A DNA stretch of 30,457 bases from Firm-08 sp045541535 (GTDB taxonomy: Bacteria > Bacillota > Clostridia > Oscillospirales > QAKW01). Position numbers and translations under genes: made by a program. The stretch lies in the NCBI GenBank assembly GCA_045541535.1, contig JAZQJG010000029.1, positions 1-30,457 on the forward strand, given 5' to 3'. Positions within the stretch are counted from its first letter, which is position 1. Each line of letters opens with the position of its first letter. This document shows, piece after piece, positions 13,756 through 22,100 of this stretch. The notes beneath the pieces are model-generated. The model searched no databases. It had not been told where the DNA came from and saw only the letters and a list, made by a program, of their open reading frames with translations.

Positions 13756-15497
13756 TGAAAATGTTATTGAGATATCTCGCCCCCGTCCGCCTGCGGATCG
13801 CCACGGGTGTGAGTATCAAATTCGTGGGCTCCATCGTAGAACTGTTTCTTCCCAGCCTGCTGGCCTTTTTGCTGGATCACGTGGTGCCCCGGGCCAAGGT
13901 GGACGGGAATATGGGCCCCATCTTTTTCTACAGTGCGCTGATGCTGGTCTGCGCCGGCGTGGCGTGGGTGGCCAATATCACCGCCAATCGGATGGCGGCC
14001 TCCACCACCAGAGACGCCGTGCGTCAGTTGCGGCAGGATCTCTTTGACAAAACCATCCGTCTTTCCGATGCCCGGATCAACGCCTATTCCGTTCCCACGC
14101 TGGAAATGCGGCTGACGGGGGATACCTACAATATTCATCGGATGGTGGGTATGATGCAACGGATGGGCATCCGCGCCCCCATCTTGCTCATCGGCGGCGT
14201 GATTATGACCGCTTCTATGGAGCCGGTACTTACTTTGGTGTTGGTGGCCGTACTGCCCCTGATCGCGCTGGTGATCACGGGGGTGACCCGCAAGGGCGTG
14301 CCGCTGTATGATCTTTTGCAGCAAAAAACCGACGATATGGTCCGGATCGTGCGGGAAAATATCACCGGCATCCGGGTGGTCAAGGCACTTTCCAAAACCG
14401 TCTATGAAAAACAGCGCTTTGAGGAGATCAACGTCGACGTCAGCGATGCGGAAACCACTGCCGGCGTCACTATGGCGCTGACCAATCCCGTGATGAGCTT
14501 TTTACTCAACGGGGGACTGACCTTCGTGATTCTGGCGGGCGCCTATCGCGTGAATGCGGGGCTGACTCAGCCGGGGACGCTCATCGCTTTTATGAGCTAT
14601 TTTACCATCATTCTCAACGCAATGATGGCGGTAACCCGTATGTTTATTATGTGTTCCAAAGGTCTGGCCTCCGCCAACCGTATTGCACAGGTGATGGATA
14701 CCCCACCGGAGGTGGAGGAACTGGCGCTCCACGGCAGTGGAGAGACCCGAGAGGATATGCTGGTATTTGAAAAGGTCTGCTTTTCTTATAACGGCAAAAA
14801 GAACAATCTGGAGGATATTTCTTTCTCGTTGCCTAAGGGCGGTACCTTGGGCATCATCGGTGCCACCGGTAGCGGTAAGAGTACGCTGATCAAGCTGATT
14901 ATGCGTTTTTACGATGCGGGGGCGGGCAAGATCTTTGTGGACGGCAGGGACATCCGTGATATCCCGCTGGAGGAACTGCGAGGCAAGTTCGGCGTGGCGA
15001 TGCAAAACGATTTTCTCTATGCCGACACCGTGGCCGCCAACATCCGGTTTGAACGGGAGTTGGATCAGCCGGCCATTGAAGAAGCGGCCGCGGCGGCGCA
15101 GGCCGCAGAATTTATTGCCGAGCGCAAGGAGGGCTATGAGGACGTCCTCACTCAATCGGGTCACAACCTTTCCGGCGGTCAGCGCCAACGGTTGCTGGTG
15201 GCCCGCGCCCTGGCAGGCTCCCCTGAGATTTTGATTTTGGACGACTCCTCCTCGGCGCTGGATTATCGCACCGATGCGGCGATGCGCGGAGCGATCGGAA
15301 CGTTACAGCCCCGTCCCACCACGGTGGTGGTGGCCCAACGGGTCAGCTCGGTAATGAACAGTGATTTGATTTTGGTGCTGGAGGACGGCTGTGTGCTGGC
15401 CCAGGGCACCCATGAGAAATTGATGGAAACCTGCGAGGTGTACCGTGAGATCGCCCAAACGCAGATGGGAGGTGAGCGCATTGGCAGCCCCTGTTAA
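13755..15497 (+). CDS. ABC exporter half-transporter with degenerate ATP site
   Basis: The 580-residue fusion has an N-terminal six-span exporter domain (about 15-310) and a C-terminal nucleotide-binding domain. The ATPase shows Walker A GATGSGKST (369-377), Q-loop Gln417, signature LSGGQ (472-476) and Walker B ILILDD (492-497). The residue after the Walker B Asp is Asp497 instead of the catalytic Glu, and the switch His is Gln528 (VVVAQRVSS). These changes mark the degenerate half of heterodimeric exporters such as BmrCD, LmrCD and TM287/288. Its intact signature serves the partner's active site. The start overlaps the MarR stop, and the end overlaps the partner gene by 17 bp. The substrate is unknown; drug or lipid-like export is typical. 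Confidence 0.93.
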   Translation: MKMLLRYLAPVRLRIATGVSIKFVGSIVELFLPSLLAFLLDHVVPRAKVDGNMGPIFFYSALMLVCAGVAWVANITANRMAASTTRDAVRQLRQDLFDKTIRLSDARINAYSVPTLEMRLTGDTYNIHRMVGMMQRMGIRAPILLIGGVIMTASMEPVLTLVLVAVLPLIALVITGVTRKGVPLYDLLQQKTDDMVRIVRENITGIRVVKALSKTVYEKQRFEEINVDVSDAETTAGVTMALTNPVMSFLLNGGLTFVILAGAYRVNAGLTQPGTLIAFMSYFTIILNAMMAVTRMFIMCSKGLASANRIAQVMDTPPEVEELALHGSGETREDMLVFEKVCFSYNGKKNNLEDISFSLPKGGTLGIIGATGSGKSTLIKLIMRFYDAGAGKIFVDGRDIRDIPLEELRGKFGVAMQNDFLYADTVAANIRFERELDQPAIEEAAAAAQAAEFIAERKEGYEDVLTQSGHNLSGGQRQRLLVARALAGSPEILILDDSSSALDYRTDAAMRGAIGTLQPRPTTVVVAQRVSSVMNSDLILVLEDGCVLAQGTHEKLMETCEVYREIAQTQMGGERIGSPC

Positions 15498-17277
15498 AAT
15501 CGGAAAAATGGCCTTGGGTGAAAAAGAACCTGTGTCTGTCAAACGACAAGCCAAGGTGCTGGTGCGCCTGTGGAAATATCTGGCCCGTTTCAAGGGAACG
15601 CTGGCGGTGGCCTGTGTGATGACCATCCTTTCCAATCTCTTGGCATTGGTGGGCCCTCGTCTCAGCGGCGCGGCGGTGGATGCTATGGCCGGCGGCGTGG
15701 GGAAGGTGGTCTTTACCAAGGTCTTTGTGTATTGCGGCCTGATGCTGGCCTTTTATCTGGTCAGCGCCGTCTTTTCCTATTTTCTCAATATTATGATGAT
15801 CCGTCTGGGCAAACGGGTGGCCAAGGATATGCGCAAGGATCTTTTTGACCATCTGATGGAACTGCCTGTGGGCTATTTCGACCGTTATCAGGTGGGGGAT
15901 ATCATCAACCGTATTTCCTATGATATCGACACCATCAACGCCTCCTTGTCCACGGACTTCGTCCAGATCTGCGCCAGCATTATCACGGTGCTGGGCAGTT
16001 TAATAATGATGATCAGCATTTCACCCATTCTGGTGTTGGTGTTCGTGATCACCATTCCGCTTTCCGTCTGGTTTACCAAATACCGCGCCACACGGGTGCG
16101 CCCGCTGTTCCGTAAACGCAGTGAAAAGTTGGGAGAACTCAACGGTTACGTGGAGGAGATCCTTTCGGGGCAAAAAACCGTTAAGGCTTATGGCAGAGAG
16201 GAGCGGATGAGCCGCCGCTTTGCCCGCCGTAACGAGGAATCGGTGGAGGCCTATTTTGAGGCGGAATATCAGGGGTCCATTGCCGGCCCCAGTATTATGA
16301 TGATCAACAATTTGTCGCTGGCACTGGTCAGTGCCCTGGGCGCCTTTTTGTATTTCAAGAGTATGATCACGTTGGGAAATATTTCTTCCTTCGTGCTCTA
16401 TTCCCGTCGTTTTTCCGGCCCCATCAACGAATTTGCCAACATTATCAGTGAACTGCAGTCGGCCACCACGGCGGCGGAGCGTGTGTTCCGGTTGCTGGAC
16501 GAGCATCCGGAGCCTGCCGACGGAGAAAACGCCCTCACCCTTACCAACGTACGGGGACGGGTGGAAATGAAAAACGTAGCCTTTGGCTACGAGCCGGAGC
16601 GCACCATCCTGCACGATCTGTCCTTTGTGGCAGAGCCGGGCAACGTGTTTGCCATCGTGGGTCCCACCGGCGCCGGCAAAACCACCATCATCAATCTCTT
16701 GATGCGGTTTTACGACGTTCATTCGGGTGAGATCCTTATCGACGGTCACCCCATTACCGAATTGACCCGGGATTCTCTGCGGGCGGCCTACAGTATGGTG
16801 TTGCAGGATACCTGGCTGTTTGGCGGTACCATCCGTGAAAATATTGCTTACGGTCGTCAGGATGCCACCGAGGAGGAGATCGTAGCGGCGGCCAAGGCGG
16901 CCCATATCCATTCCTTTATCGAACGTCTGCCCGAGGGCTACGACACCGTGCTCACCGACGACGGTATCAATATTTCCAAGGGGCAAAAGCAATTGCTGAC
17001 CATTGCCCGCGCTATGCTCTGTCGGGCGCCGATGCTGATTCTGGACGAGGCCACCTCTAACGTAGACTCCCGCACCGAGCAGATCATTCAGGATGCGATG
17101 CGGCGGCTGATGGAAGGTAAGACTTGTTTTGTGATCGCTCATCGCCTTTCCACCGTGCGTACCGCCGATAATATTCTGGTACTGCGGGACGGAGATATAG
17201 CGGAGCAGGGAACTCACGACGAGCTGATGGCAAAAAACGGCTTTTATCGTCATTTGTACGACGCACAATTCAGCTAA
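15481..17277 (+). CDS. ABC exporter half-transporter with catalytic ATP site
   Basis: The partner of the preceding gene. TTG 15481 is chosen because GGGAGGTG lies 6 nt upstream; an ATG at 15508 has no ribosome site. That gives 598 residues: exporter spans at about 38-310, then a nucleotide-binding domain with Walker A GPTGAGKTT (394-402), Walker B LILDE with the catalytic Glu523, and switch His554 (VIAHRLSTV). Its signature is altered to ISKGQ (498-502). Its Walker motifs plus the partner's LSGGQ form the one working site, while its ISKGQ faces the partner's degenerate site. This is the exact complementary pattern of a heterodimeric multidrug-type exporter. A strong terminator follows. Confidence 0.93.
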   Translation: MAAPVKIGKMALGEKEPVSVKRQAKVLVRLWKYLARFKGTLAVACVMTILSNLLALVGPRLSGAAVDAMAGGVGKVVFTKVFVYCGLMLAFYLVSAVFSYFLNIMMIRLGKRVAKDMRKDLFDHLMELPVGYFDRYQVGDIINRISYDIDTINASLSTDFVQICASIITVLGSLIMMISISPILVLVFVITIPLSVWFTKYRATRVRPLFRKRSEKLGELNGYVEEILSGQKTVKAYGREERMSRRFARRNEESVEAYFEAEYQGSIAGPSIMMINNLSLALVSALGAFLYFKSMITLGNISSFVLYSRRFSGPINEFANIISELQSATTAAERVFRLLDEHPEPADGENALTLTNVRGRVEMKNVAFGYEPERTILHDLSFVAEPGNVFAIVGPTGAGKTTIINLLMRFYDVHSGEILIDGHPITELTRDSLRAAYSMVLQDTWLFGGTIRENIAYGRQDATEEEIVAAAKAAHIHSFIERLPEGYDTVLTDDGINISKGQKQLLTIARAMLCRAPMLILDEATSNVDSRTEQIIQDAMRRLMEGKTCFVIAHRLSTVRTADNILVLRDGDIAEQGTHDELMAKNGFYRHLYDAQFS

Positions 17278-17299
17278 ACTATTGGCAACCTATACAAAA

Positions 17300-17340
17300 A
17301 ATGCGGCACTTTTTTGGACAAAGTGCCGCATTATTTTTTT
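17300..17340 (+). terminator. Rho-independent terminator after the ABC exporter operon
   Basis: AATGCGGCACTTT (17300-17312) and AAAGTGCCGCATT (17320-17332) form a perfect 13-bp stem with a 7-nt loop, followed by a run of T. Confidence 0.95.
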
Positions 17341-17354
17341 CTCTCGTTATTATC

Positions 17355-17384
17355 TTGACAAATTAAGGTATATTACTATATAAT
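17355..17384 (+). promoter_or_regulatory. Sigma-A promoter of the LRR/SLH surface protein
   Basis: TTGACA (17355-17360) and TATAAT (17379-17384) have an 18-bp spacer in very AT-rich DNA. The predicted start near 17391 leaves a leader of about 58 nt, AT-rich at first and purine-rich (GAAGAGGAG) near the start codon. Consensus boxes suit a highly expressed surface protein. Confidence 0.82.
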
Positions 17385-17448
17385 TTATTATAAATAATAG
17401 GCATATTATGCCCATTTTGAAATTCACAGAGAAGAGGAGAAACACACT

Positions 17449-20400
17449 ATGAAAAACAGTAAACGTGTAATCTCGGTAGTCCTGTGTGTGTTGCTGATGG
17501 TCAGCATGCTGGCAACCTGCCAGTTGAGCTTTGCCTTCGCAGCCACAGAGGGTGACTACACCTACGAAACTGCGACGGCGGCAGGAGTTACCACCGCCAC
17601 CGTCACCAAGTACAGCGGTACGGCTACCGACGTAACTATTCCCGCCAAGCTTGGCAGCTATGACGTCGTTGCCCTTGCCACCGGTGTCTTTGGTGAAGTT
17701 GCGGTTACCAAGGTTGACCTGCCCGTCACCGTGACCAAGGTTAACAGCGCTTTCGACGTTGAATCGCTGAAGACCGTTACCATGGCCGGCGTTGTAATGG
17801 CGCGGAAGGATGCCACCCTGACCGTCGTAGGTTATGAAGGCGGCGCCACCGCTGTGATCCCCACGCTGGAGGGTTGCCCCGTCACCGCCATTGCGGATGC
17901 GGCCTTTAAGAACAACACCACCGTGGAAACCATCACTATGCCTGCCGGAAAATACACGGTTGGCAAGGCTACCTTTGCCGGTTGTACCGCGCTGAAGGCA
18001 TTGGATCTGAGTCAGGCTTCTTCCATCGGCGTTGGCGCTTTGAGCGGCTGTACCGCTCTGAGTGAGCTGAGTCTGAACAACGTGGGTGAGGCCAAGGGTA
18101 CGGCCGGTGCGTTGTCCCTGCTCTTTGACGGTAACGCCACTCCCGATGCTCCCGGTTATCCCGCCGGTCTGAAGAAGATCACCGTCACCGAGGATAATAC
18201 CATTGAAGCTTATGCTTTCAAGGGTCTGGAGAGTCTGGAGACCATTGTCATTGCCAAGACCATCAAATCCATCGGCGCCTCCGCTTTTGAGGGTTGTATC
18301 AATCTGAAGGAACTGATCGGTGTTATCGGTGGTACCGTGGAAGCCAAAGCGTTTTACGGTTGTGCCGCTCTGACTGCCATTGATCTGACCAACGCTGATA
18401 CCGCTAAGATCGGTGCCTCCGCCTTTGAGGGTTGTACCGCTCTGGCTACCGTAACCGCCGGTGACGGTCTGAAGTACGTCGGCAAGAATGCCTTTAAGGG
18501 TACCGCTTGGCTGAACGCCAAGTCCGGCGCCGTTCTGCTCGGCAACGTGTTCATCACCTATATCGGCGAAGAAGAAGAGATCACCGTTCCCGCACAGGCA
18601 AAAGCCATTGCCGACAGCGCTCTGGAAGGCAACGTTACCGCACAGAAGGTAATCATTCCCAACACTGTTGAATACATCGGTATCAACGTATTGAAGGGCA
18701 CCGCCGTTGTTGCCATTGAGATTCCTTACGTCGGTGCTGACGCTTCCGCACAGGAGAGTCCCTACATCGGCTATCTTTTCGGCGCAACCGAGGCCGGCGG
18801 CAACGCTTCCGCTTTGCCCGTCTGCCTGTTGCAGGTTGAGGTTACCGGCGGTACCGAATTGGCCGCCAATGCCTTTAACGGCTGTACCTCTTTGATGTAT
18901 CTGTATCTGCCCACCACGCTGACCAAGATCGGCACCAACGCCATTGCCAATTGCGCCGCATTGACCAAGCTGGGCTATAATGCCATCAGCGCCACGGTAG
19001 ATCCCAGCGCTTTAAGCGGCACTTCCGTGGATATCGTTGAGTTTGGTAAGAAGGTTGAAATCATTCCTTCCTACCTGTGCACCGGTAACGCTAACCTGAC
19101 CAATATCACCATTCCCGTTTCCGTTACCAGTGTTGAGAGCAGAGCTTTTGCCGGTTGCTACAATATCGGTCTGGTTATCTTTGACGCCGCCAAGTGCACC
19201 TCTGTTGCCCCCGACGCCTTTGATTACTGCCACAAGCTCAGCGAGATTGAATTGGGCAAGAACGTTACCTACATTCCTGCCAACCTGTATTCCAAGTTTG
19301 GTAGCAGCGACGTAACCGAGCTGACCGTTCCCGCCACCGTAACCGAAATTGCGGCCGGCGCTTATGCTAATTGTGTTTCTCTGACTACTCTTAATTATAA
19401 TCCCGCAAACTGTGTCATCGGCGACGATGCCTTCACCGCTTGCAAAAAGCTGGTCACCATTAATCTTGGTGATAAGGTTGAAACCATTCCCACCAACCTC
19501 TACACCGGCAACACCGCCGTTACCGAGGTTGAGATTCCCGCTCAGGTGACCCGTGTGGAAGACTACGCGTTCAAGGGCTGTACTGCTCTGAAGGATATCA
19601 CCGTTGCCGACACTCTGCGTTCTGTTGGTAAAAACGCTCTGCAGGGCACCGCTTGGTATAATAACCAACCTGACGGTCCCATTTATCTGGGCAAGATCTT
19701 CTACGGCTACAAGGGCACTATGGAGGATGAGACTCTGACCCTGAAGGACGGCACCGTTGCTATTGCCGACGGCGCTCTGGAAGGTAACAGCGCTTTGAAG
19801 ACCATCGTGATCCCCGGCACCGTTGAACTGATCGGTGTGGATGCTCTGGCTACCACCGACGCTACCATTATTAATAACAGCGATTCCGACGTGATCAACT
19901 CTTATGCCGATGCAAACGGAATCCCCGTTCTCTCCACTTGCACTCACAACGACGTTTACTACGTTGTTACCGCCCAGCCCACCGCCACCGAAGCCGGTAC
20001 TATGGACGCTTACTGCAAGGAGTGCGGCGAGAAGTTTGCCGAATCCACCTTCACCACCGAGGATGAACTGCTCAATCTCTGGATCCTCACCGAGGCTCCC
20101 ACCTGTACCGAGCCCGGCGTTCTGGAAATGAACACCGGCGTTACCGTTAAGTTCAACACTATCCCCGCCACCGAGCACGCCTTCGTTACCTGGAAGGAAA
20201 TCGTTGCTCCCACCTGCACCACCGAGGGCGTTTCCGCCGGTTTCTGTGATGATTGCGGCGAGCAGCTGGTGGGTATGACCGGCGTAGTTGCCAAGGCTCC
20301 TCACACCGCCGGTGAGTGGCAGAAGATTCGTCTGCCCCGTACCTATTGCACCGGTTTGAACGCTGTTCTGTGTACCGAGTGCGGTGAGACCCTGCAGAGT

Positions 20401-20997
20401 AAGACCCTTCCCAAGTTGGAAGAGGGCAGCCCCTTGGATTTCATTCTGGACGTTCATGATGGCGATTGGTACCGTGACACCGTTGTCTTTGTTATGAACA
20501 ACAATCTCTTCAGCGGTATTGATGAAAACTACTTTGCTCCCGGTAACAAGATGACCAGAGGTATGTTCGTAACCGTTTTGGGTCGTCTGGCCGGCGCCGA
20601 GGTTGACAAGACCGTTAAGACCAAGTTCACTGACGTTAAGCGCAATCAGTACTACACCGGTTACGTAAGCTGGGCCGCCGAAAACGATATTGTCAGCGGT
20701 GTAACCAAGACTACCTTTGCTCCCAATGCCGATATCACCCGTGAGCAGATCTGTGCTCTGATCGTTCGCTACTGCGATTACGCCGGTATTGAACTGGATG
20801 CTTCCAAGGAGACCGAGCTGTTCCGTGATGCCGACGAAATCAGCGCCTACGCTTTGGAGAGCGTTCTGCTCTGTCACAAGGCCGGTATCGTAAACGGCAG
20901 AGGCTATAACTACTTCGCACCCAAGGCCAACGCCACCCGTGCAGAAGTTGCCCAGGTCTTCAAAAACCTGTGCCTCGGCTATCTGGTTGTTGAATAA
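17449..20997 (+). CDS. Secreted BspA-type leucine-rich-repeat protein with three SLH domains
   Basis: The 1182-residue protein starts with a Sec signal peptide (about 1-31, ending near AFAA). Residues about 60-810 are LRR_5/BspA-type repeats, many containing AF.GC.AL followed by a beta strand (for example SAFEGCTALATV). A roughly 70-residue unit recurs at 536-570, 606-642 and 677-711, and a longer module near 350-411 is echoed at 732-796. Residues about 830-990 hold three CxxCG modules (C856, C933, C975 pairs) spaced by PTCTTEG-like linkers. Three SLH domains finish the protein (about 998-1052, 1060-1115, 1122-1176) with TRG, TRE and TRA motifs, which in the family bind pyruvylated secondary wall polymer. 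Codon use is strongly biased, with many GTT and ACC codons, as expected for high expression. The likely role is a surface adhesin or S-layer-associated protein. Confidence 0.93.
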   Translation: MKNSKRVISVVLCVLLMVSMLATCQLSFAFAATEGDYTYETATAAGVTTATVTKYSGTATDVTIPAKLGSYDVVALATGVFGEVAVTKVDLPVTVTKVNSAFDVESLKTVTMAGVVMARKDATLTVVGYEGGATAVIPTLEGCPVTAIADAAFKNNTTVETITMPAGKYTVGKATFAGCTALKALDLSQASSIGVGALSGCTALSELSLNNVGEAKGTAGALSLLFDGNATPDAPGYPAGLKKITVTEDNTIEAYAFKGLESLETIVIAKTIKSIGASAFEGCINLKELIGVIGGTVEAKAFYGCAALTAIDLTNADTAKIGASAFEGCTALATVTAGDGLKYVGKNAFKGTAWLNAKSGAVLLGNVFITYIGEEEEITVPAQAKAIADSALEGNVTAQKVIIPNTVEYIGINVLKGTAVVAIEIPYVGADASAQESPYIGYLFGATEAGGNASALPVCLLQVEVTGGTELAANAFNGCTSLMYLYLPTTLTKIGTNAIANCAALTKLGYNAISATVDPSALSGTSVDIVEFGKKVEIIPSYLCTGNANLTNITIPVSVTSVESRAFAGCYNIGLVIFDAAKCTSVAPDAFDYCHKLSEIELGKNVTYIPANLYSKFGSSDVTELTVPATVTEIAAGAYANCVSLTTLNYNPANCVIGDDAFTACKKLVTINLGDKVETIPTNLYTGNTAVTEVEIPAQVTRVEDYAFKGCTALKDITVADTLRSVGKNALQGTAWYNNQPDGPIYLGKIFYGYKGTMEDETLTLKDGTVAIADGALEGNSALKTIVIPGTVELIGVDALATTDATIINNSDSDVINSYADANGIPVLSTCTHNDVYYVVTAQPTATEAGTMDAYCKECGEKFAESTFTTEDELLNLWILTEAPTCTEPGVLEMNTGVTVKFNTIPATEHAFVTWKEIVAPTCTTEGVSAGFCDDCGEQLVGMTGVVAKAPHTAGEWQKIRLPRTYCTGLNAVLCTECGETLQSKTLPKLEEGSPLDFILDVHDGDWYRDTVVFVMNNNLFSGIDENYFAPGNKMTRGMFVTVLGRLAGAEVDKTVKTKFTDVKRNQYYTGYVSWAAENDIVSGVTKTTFAPNADITREQICALIVRYCDYAGIELDASKETELFRDADEISAYALESVLLCHKAGIVNGRGYNYFAPKANATRAEVAQVFKNLCLGYLVVE

Positions 20998-21012
20998 ATC
21001 TACCATATAAAT

Positions 21013-21050
21013 AAACAACAGCTTTCTGCTTGCAGAAAGCTGTTGTTTTT
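21013..21050 (+). terminator. Rho-independent terminator after the LRR/SLH gene
   Basis: ACAACAGCTTTCTG and CAGAAAGCTGTTGT form a long stem around CTTG, followed by TTTTT. The ribosome site AGGAG of the next gene begins directly after the T-run. Confidence 0.92.
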
Positions 21051-21063
21051 AGGAGTTTCTGTT

Positions 21064-21570
21064 ATGGACAATATTTCTTTGATCGGGATGCCCGGCGCCG
21101 GCAAAAGCACCATTGGCGTCCTGCTGGCCAAGCGTTTGGGCTATGCCTTTCACGATACCGATATCACCCTGCAGGTATCCGCCGGTAAAACCCTTTCCGA
21201 ACTGATGGAAGAGGTGGGCGGTGATGCTCTGATGGAGCAGGAGTGTGCCTTGATCTCCTCCCTTGACGTGCACCGTCAGGTGATTGCCACCGGTGGCAGC
21301 GCCGTATTCGGTGCCGCCGGTATGGCCAATTTGCGTCGCATCAGTCACGTGGTCTATCTCAAGGTTTCTCTGGAAGAAATTGAGAATCGGGTAGGGGACC
21401 TGCAGGCCCGCGGCGTGGTGCTCAATGGCTGTAAAAACATCGGTGAGCTTTATGCGCAACGTGTCCCGCTCTACGAGCAATATGGTAAAATTGTCATTGA
21501 TTGTGACGGTAAGTGTGTGGAGCAATGTGTGGAGGAGATCTGCGCCGCCCTGCGGGAGGTGCGCCGATGA
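21064..21570 (+). CDS. Shikimate-kinase-like P-loop kinase
   Basis: The 168-residue protein starts at ATG 21064, 8 nt after AGGAG. It has the shikimate kinase fold markers: P-loop GMPGAGKST (8-16), the DTD motif at 31-33, ATGGSAV near 76-82, a lid-like segment (LQARGVVL) and RVPLYEQ with Arg133. The usual GExxFRxxE motif reads GGDALMEQE, so the shikimate-binding Arg (Arg58 in Escherichia coli AroK numbering) is replaced by Met57. Similar proteins in Clostridia are commonly called shikimate kinase, but no other aromatic-pathway gene is nearby. The true substrate may differ. It overlaps the acetyltransferase gene (ATGA). Confidence 0.75.
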   Translation: MDNISLIGMPGAGKSTIGVLLAKRLGYAFHDTDITLQVSAGKTLSELMEEVGGDALMEQECALISSLDVHRQVIATGGSAVFGAAGMANLRRISHVVYLKVSLEEIENRVGDLQARGVVLNGCKNIGELYAQRVPLYEQYGKIVIDCDGKCVEQCVEEICAALREVRR

Positions 21571-22043
21571 TCCGACCTGCCACTCTTGCCGATATTCCTG
21601 CTATTCTTGCAATTTTTGCCGTTGCCCGCCAATATATGCGGCAAACAGGCAATCTCACCCAATGGTCGGGCGGCTATCCCGATGAGAGCATCGTGCGTGC
21701 TGATATTGCCGCCGGCGTTTGCTACGTAATGGAGCAGGAGGGGATCCACGCTGTTTTCAGCCTTTTCTCTCAGCCCGATCCTACCTATAATTATATAGAG
21801 GACGGCGCCTGGCCCAACGAGGCGCCCTACGGTACCATTCATCGCATCGCCTCCGACGGTACCCTGCGTGGCGTGGTCCGTCAGGCGGTGGACTTTGCCC
21901 TGCAATTTCATACCGTTCTGCGTTGCGACACGCATAAGGACAATCTGCCGATGCAACGTGCCCTCCGTAATGCCGGCTTTGTCCGTTGCGGTGTCATTTA
22001 TCTTGAAAACGGCGATCCCCGTGAGGCTTACCAACGCGACTGA
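21567..22043 (+). CDS. GNAT family N-acetyltransferase
   Basis: The start is ATG 21567 within ATGA, after GGGAGGTG; a longer frame lies in the kinase gene. The 158-residue product fits the GNAT fold: an N-terminal MIRPATLADIPAILAIF helix, core strands with VCYVMEQEGIHAVFSLF, and a C-terminal part typical of one Firmicute subfamily (IHRIASDGTLRGVV, then LRCDTHKDNLPMQRALRNAGFVRCG and a YLENGDPREAYQ tail). GNAT enzymes transfer an acetyl group from acetyl-CoA to an amine. The substrate is unknown, and coupling to the kinase gives no clear hint. Confidence 0.88.
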   Translation: MIRPATLADIPAILAIFAVARQYMRQTGNLTQWSGGYPDESIVRADIAAGVCYVMEQEGIHAVFSLFSQPDPTYNYIEDGAWPNEAPYGTIHRIASDGTLRGVVRQAVDFALQFHTVLRCDTHKDNLPMQRALRNAGFVRCGVIYLENGDPREAYQRD

Positions 22044-22059
22044 TGTTTTAGTGTAAATA

Positions 22060-22087
22060 AAAAAGACGAGGATAACCTCGTCTTTTT
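22060..22087. terminator. Bidirectional terminator between GNAT and aldolase genes
   Basis: AAAAAGACGAGG (22060-22071) pairs with CCTCGTCTTTTT (22076-22087) around ATAA, with T-runs on both strands. It serves both convergent units. Confidence 0.93.
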
Positions 22088-22100
22088 GTATTGTTTTGGT

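Noticed and set aside
17509..17521. A lipobox-like LATC in the signal peptide of the LRR/SLH protein
   Set aside because: Thr before the Cys does not fit the lipobox, and a normal cleavage site follows near AFAA. The SLH domains explain anchoring.
19012..21018. A 668-codon open frame on the minus strand opposite the LRR/SLH gene
   Set aside because: It is antisense to a clear signal-peptide, LRR and SLH protein, and its Gly/Val/Asn-rich content mirrors that gene's biased codons. It is a shadow frame.
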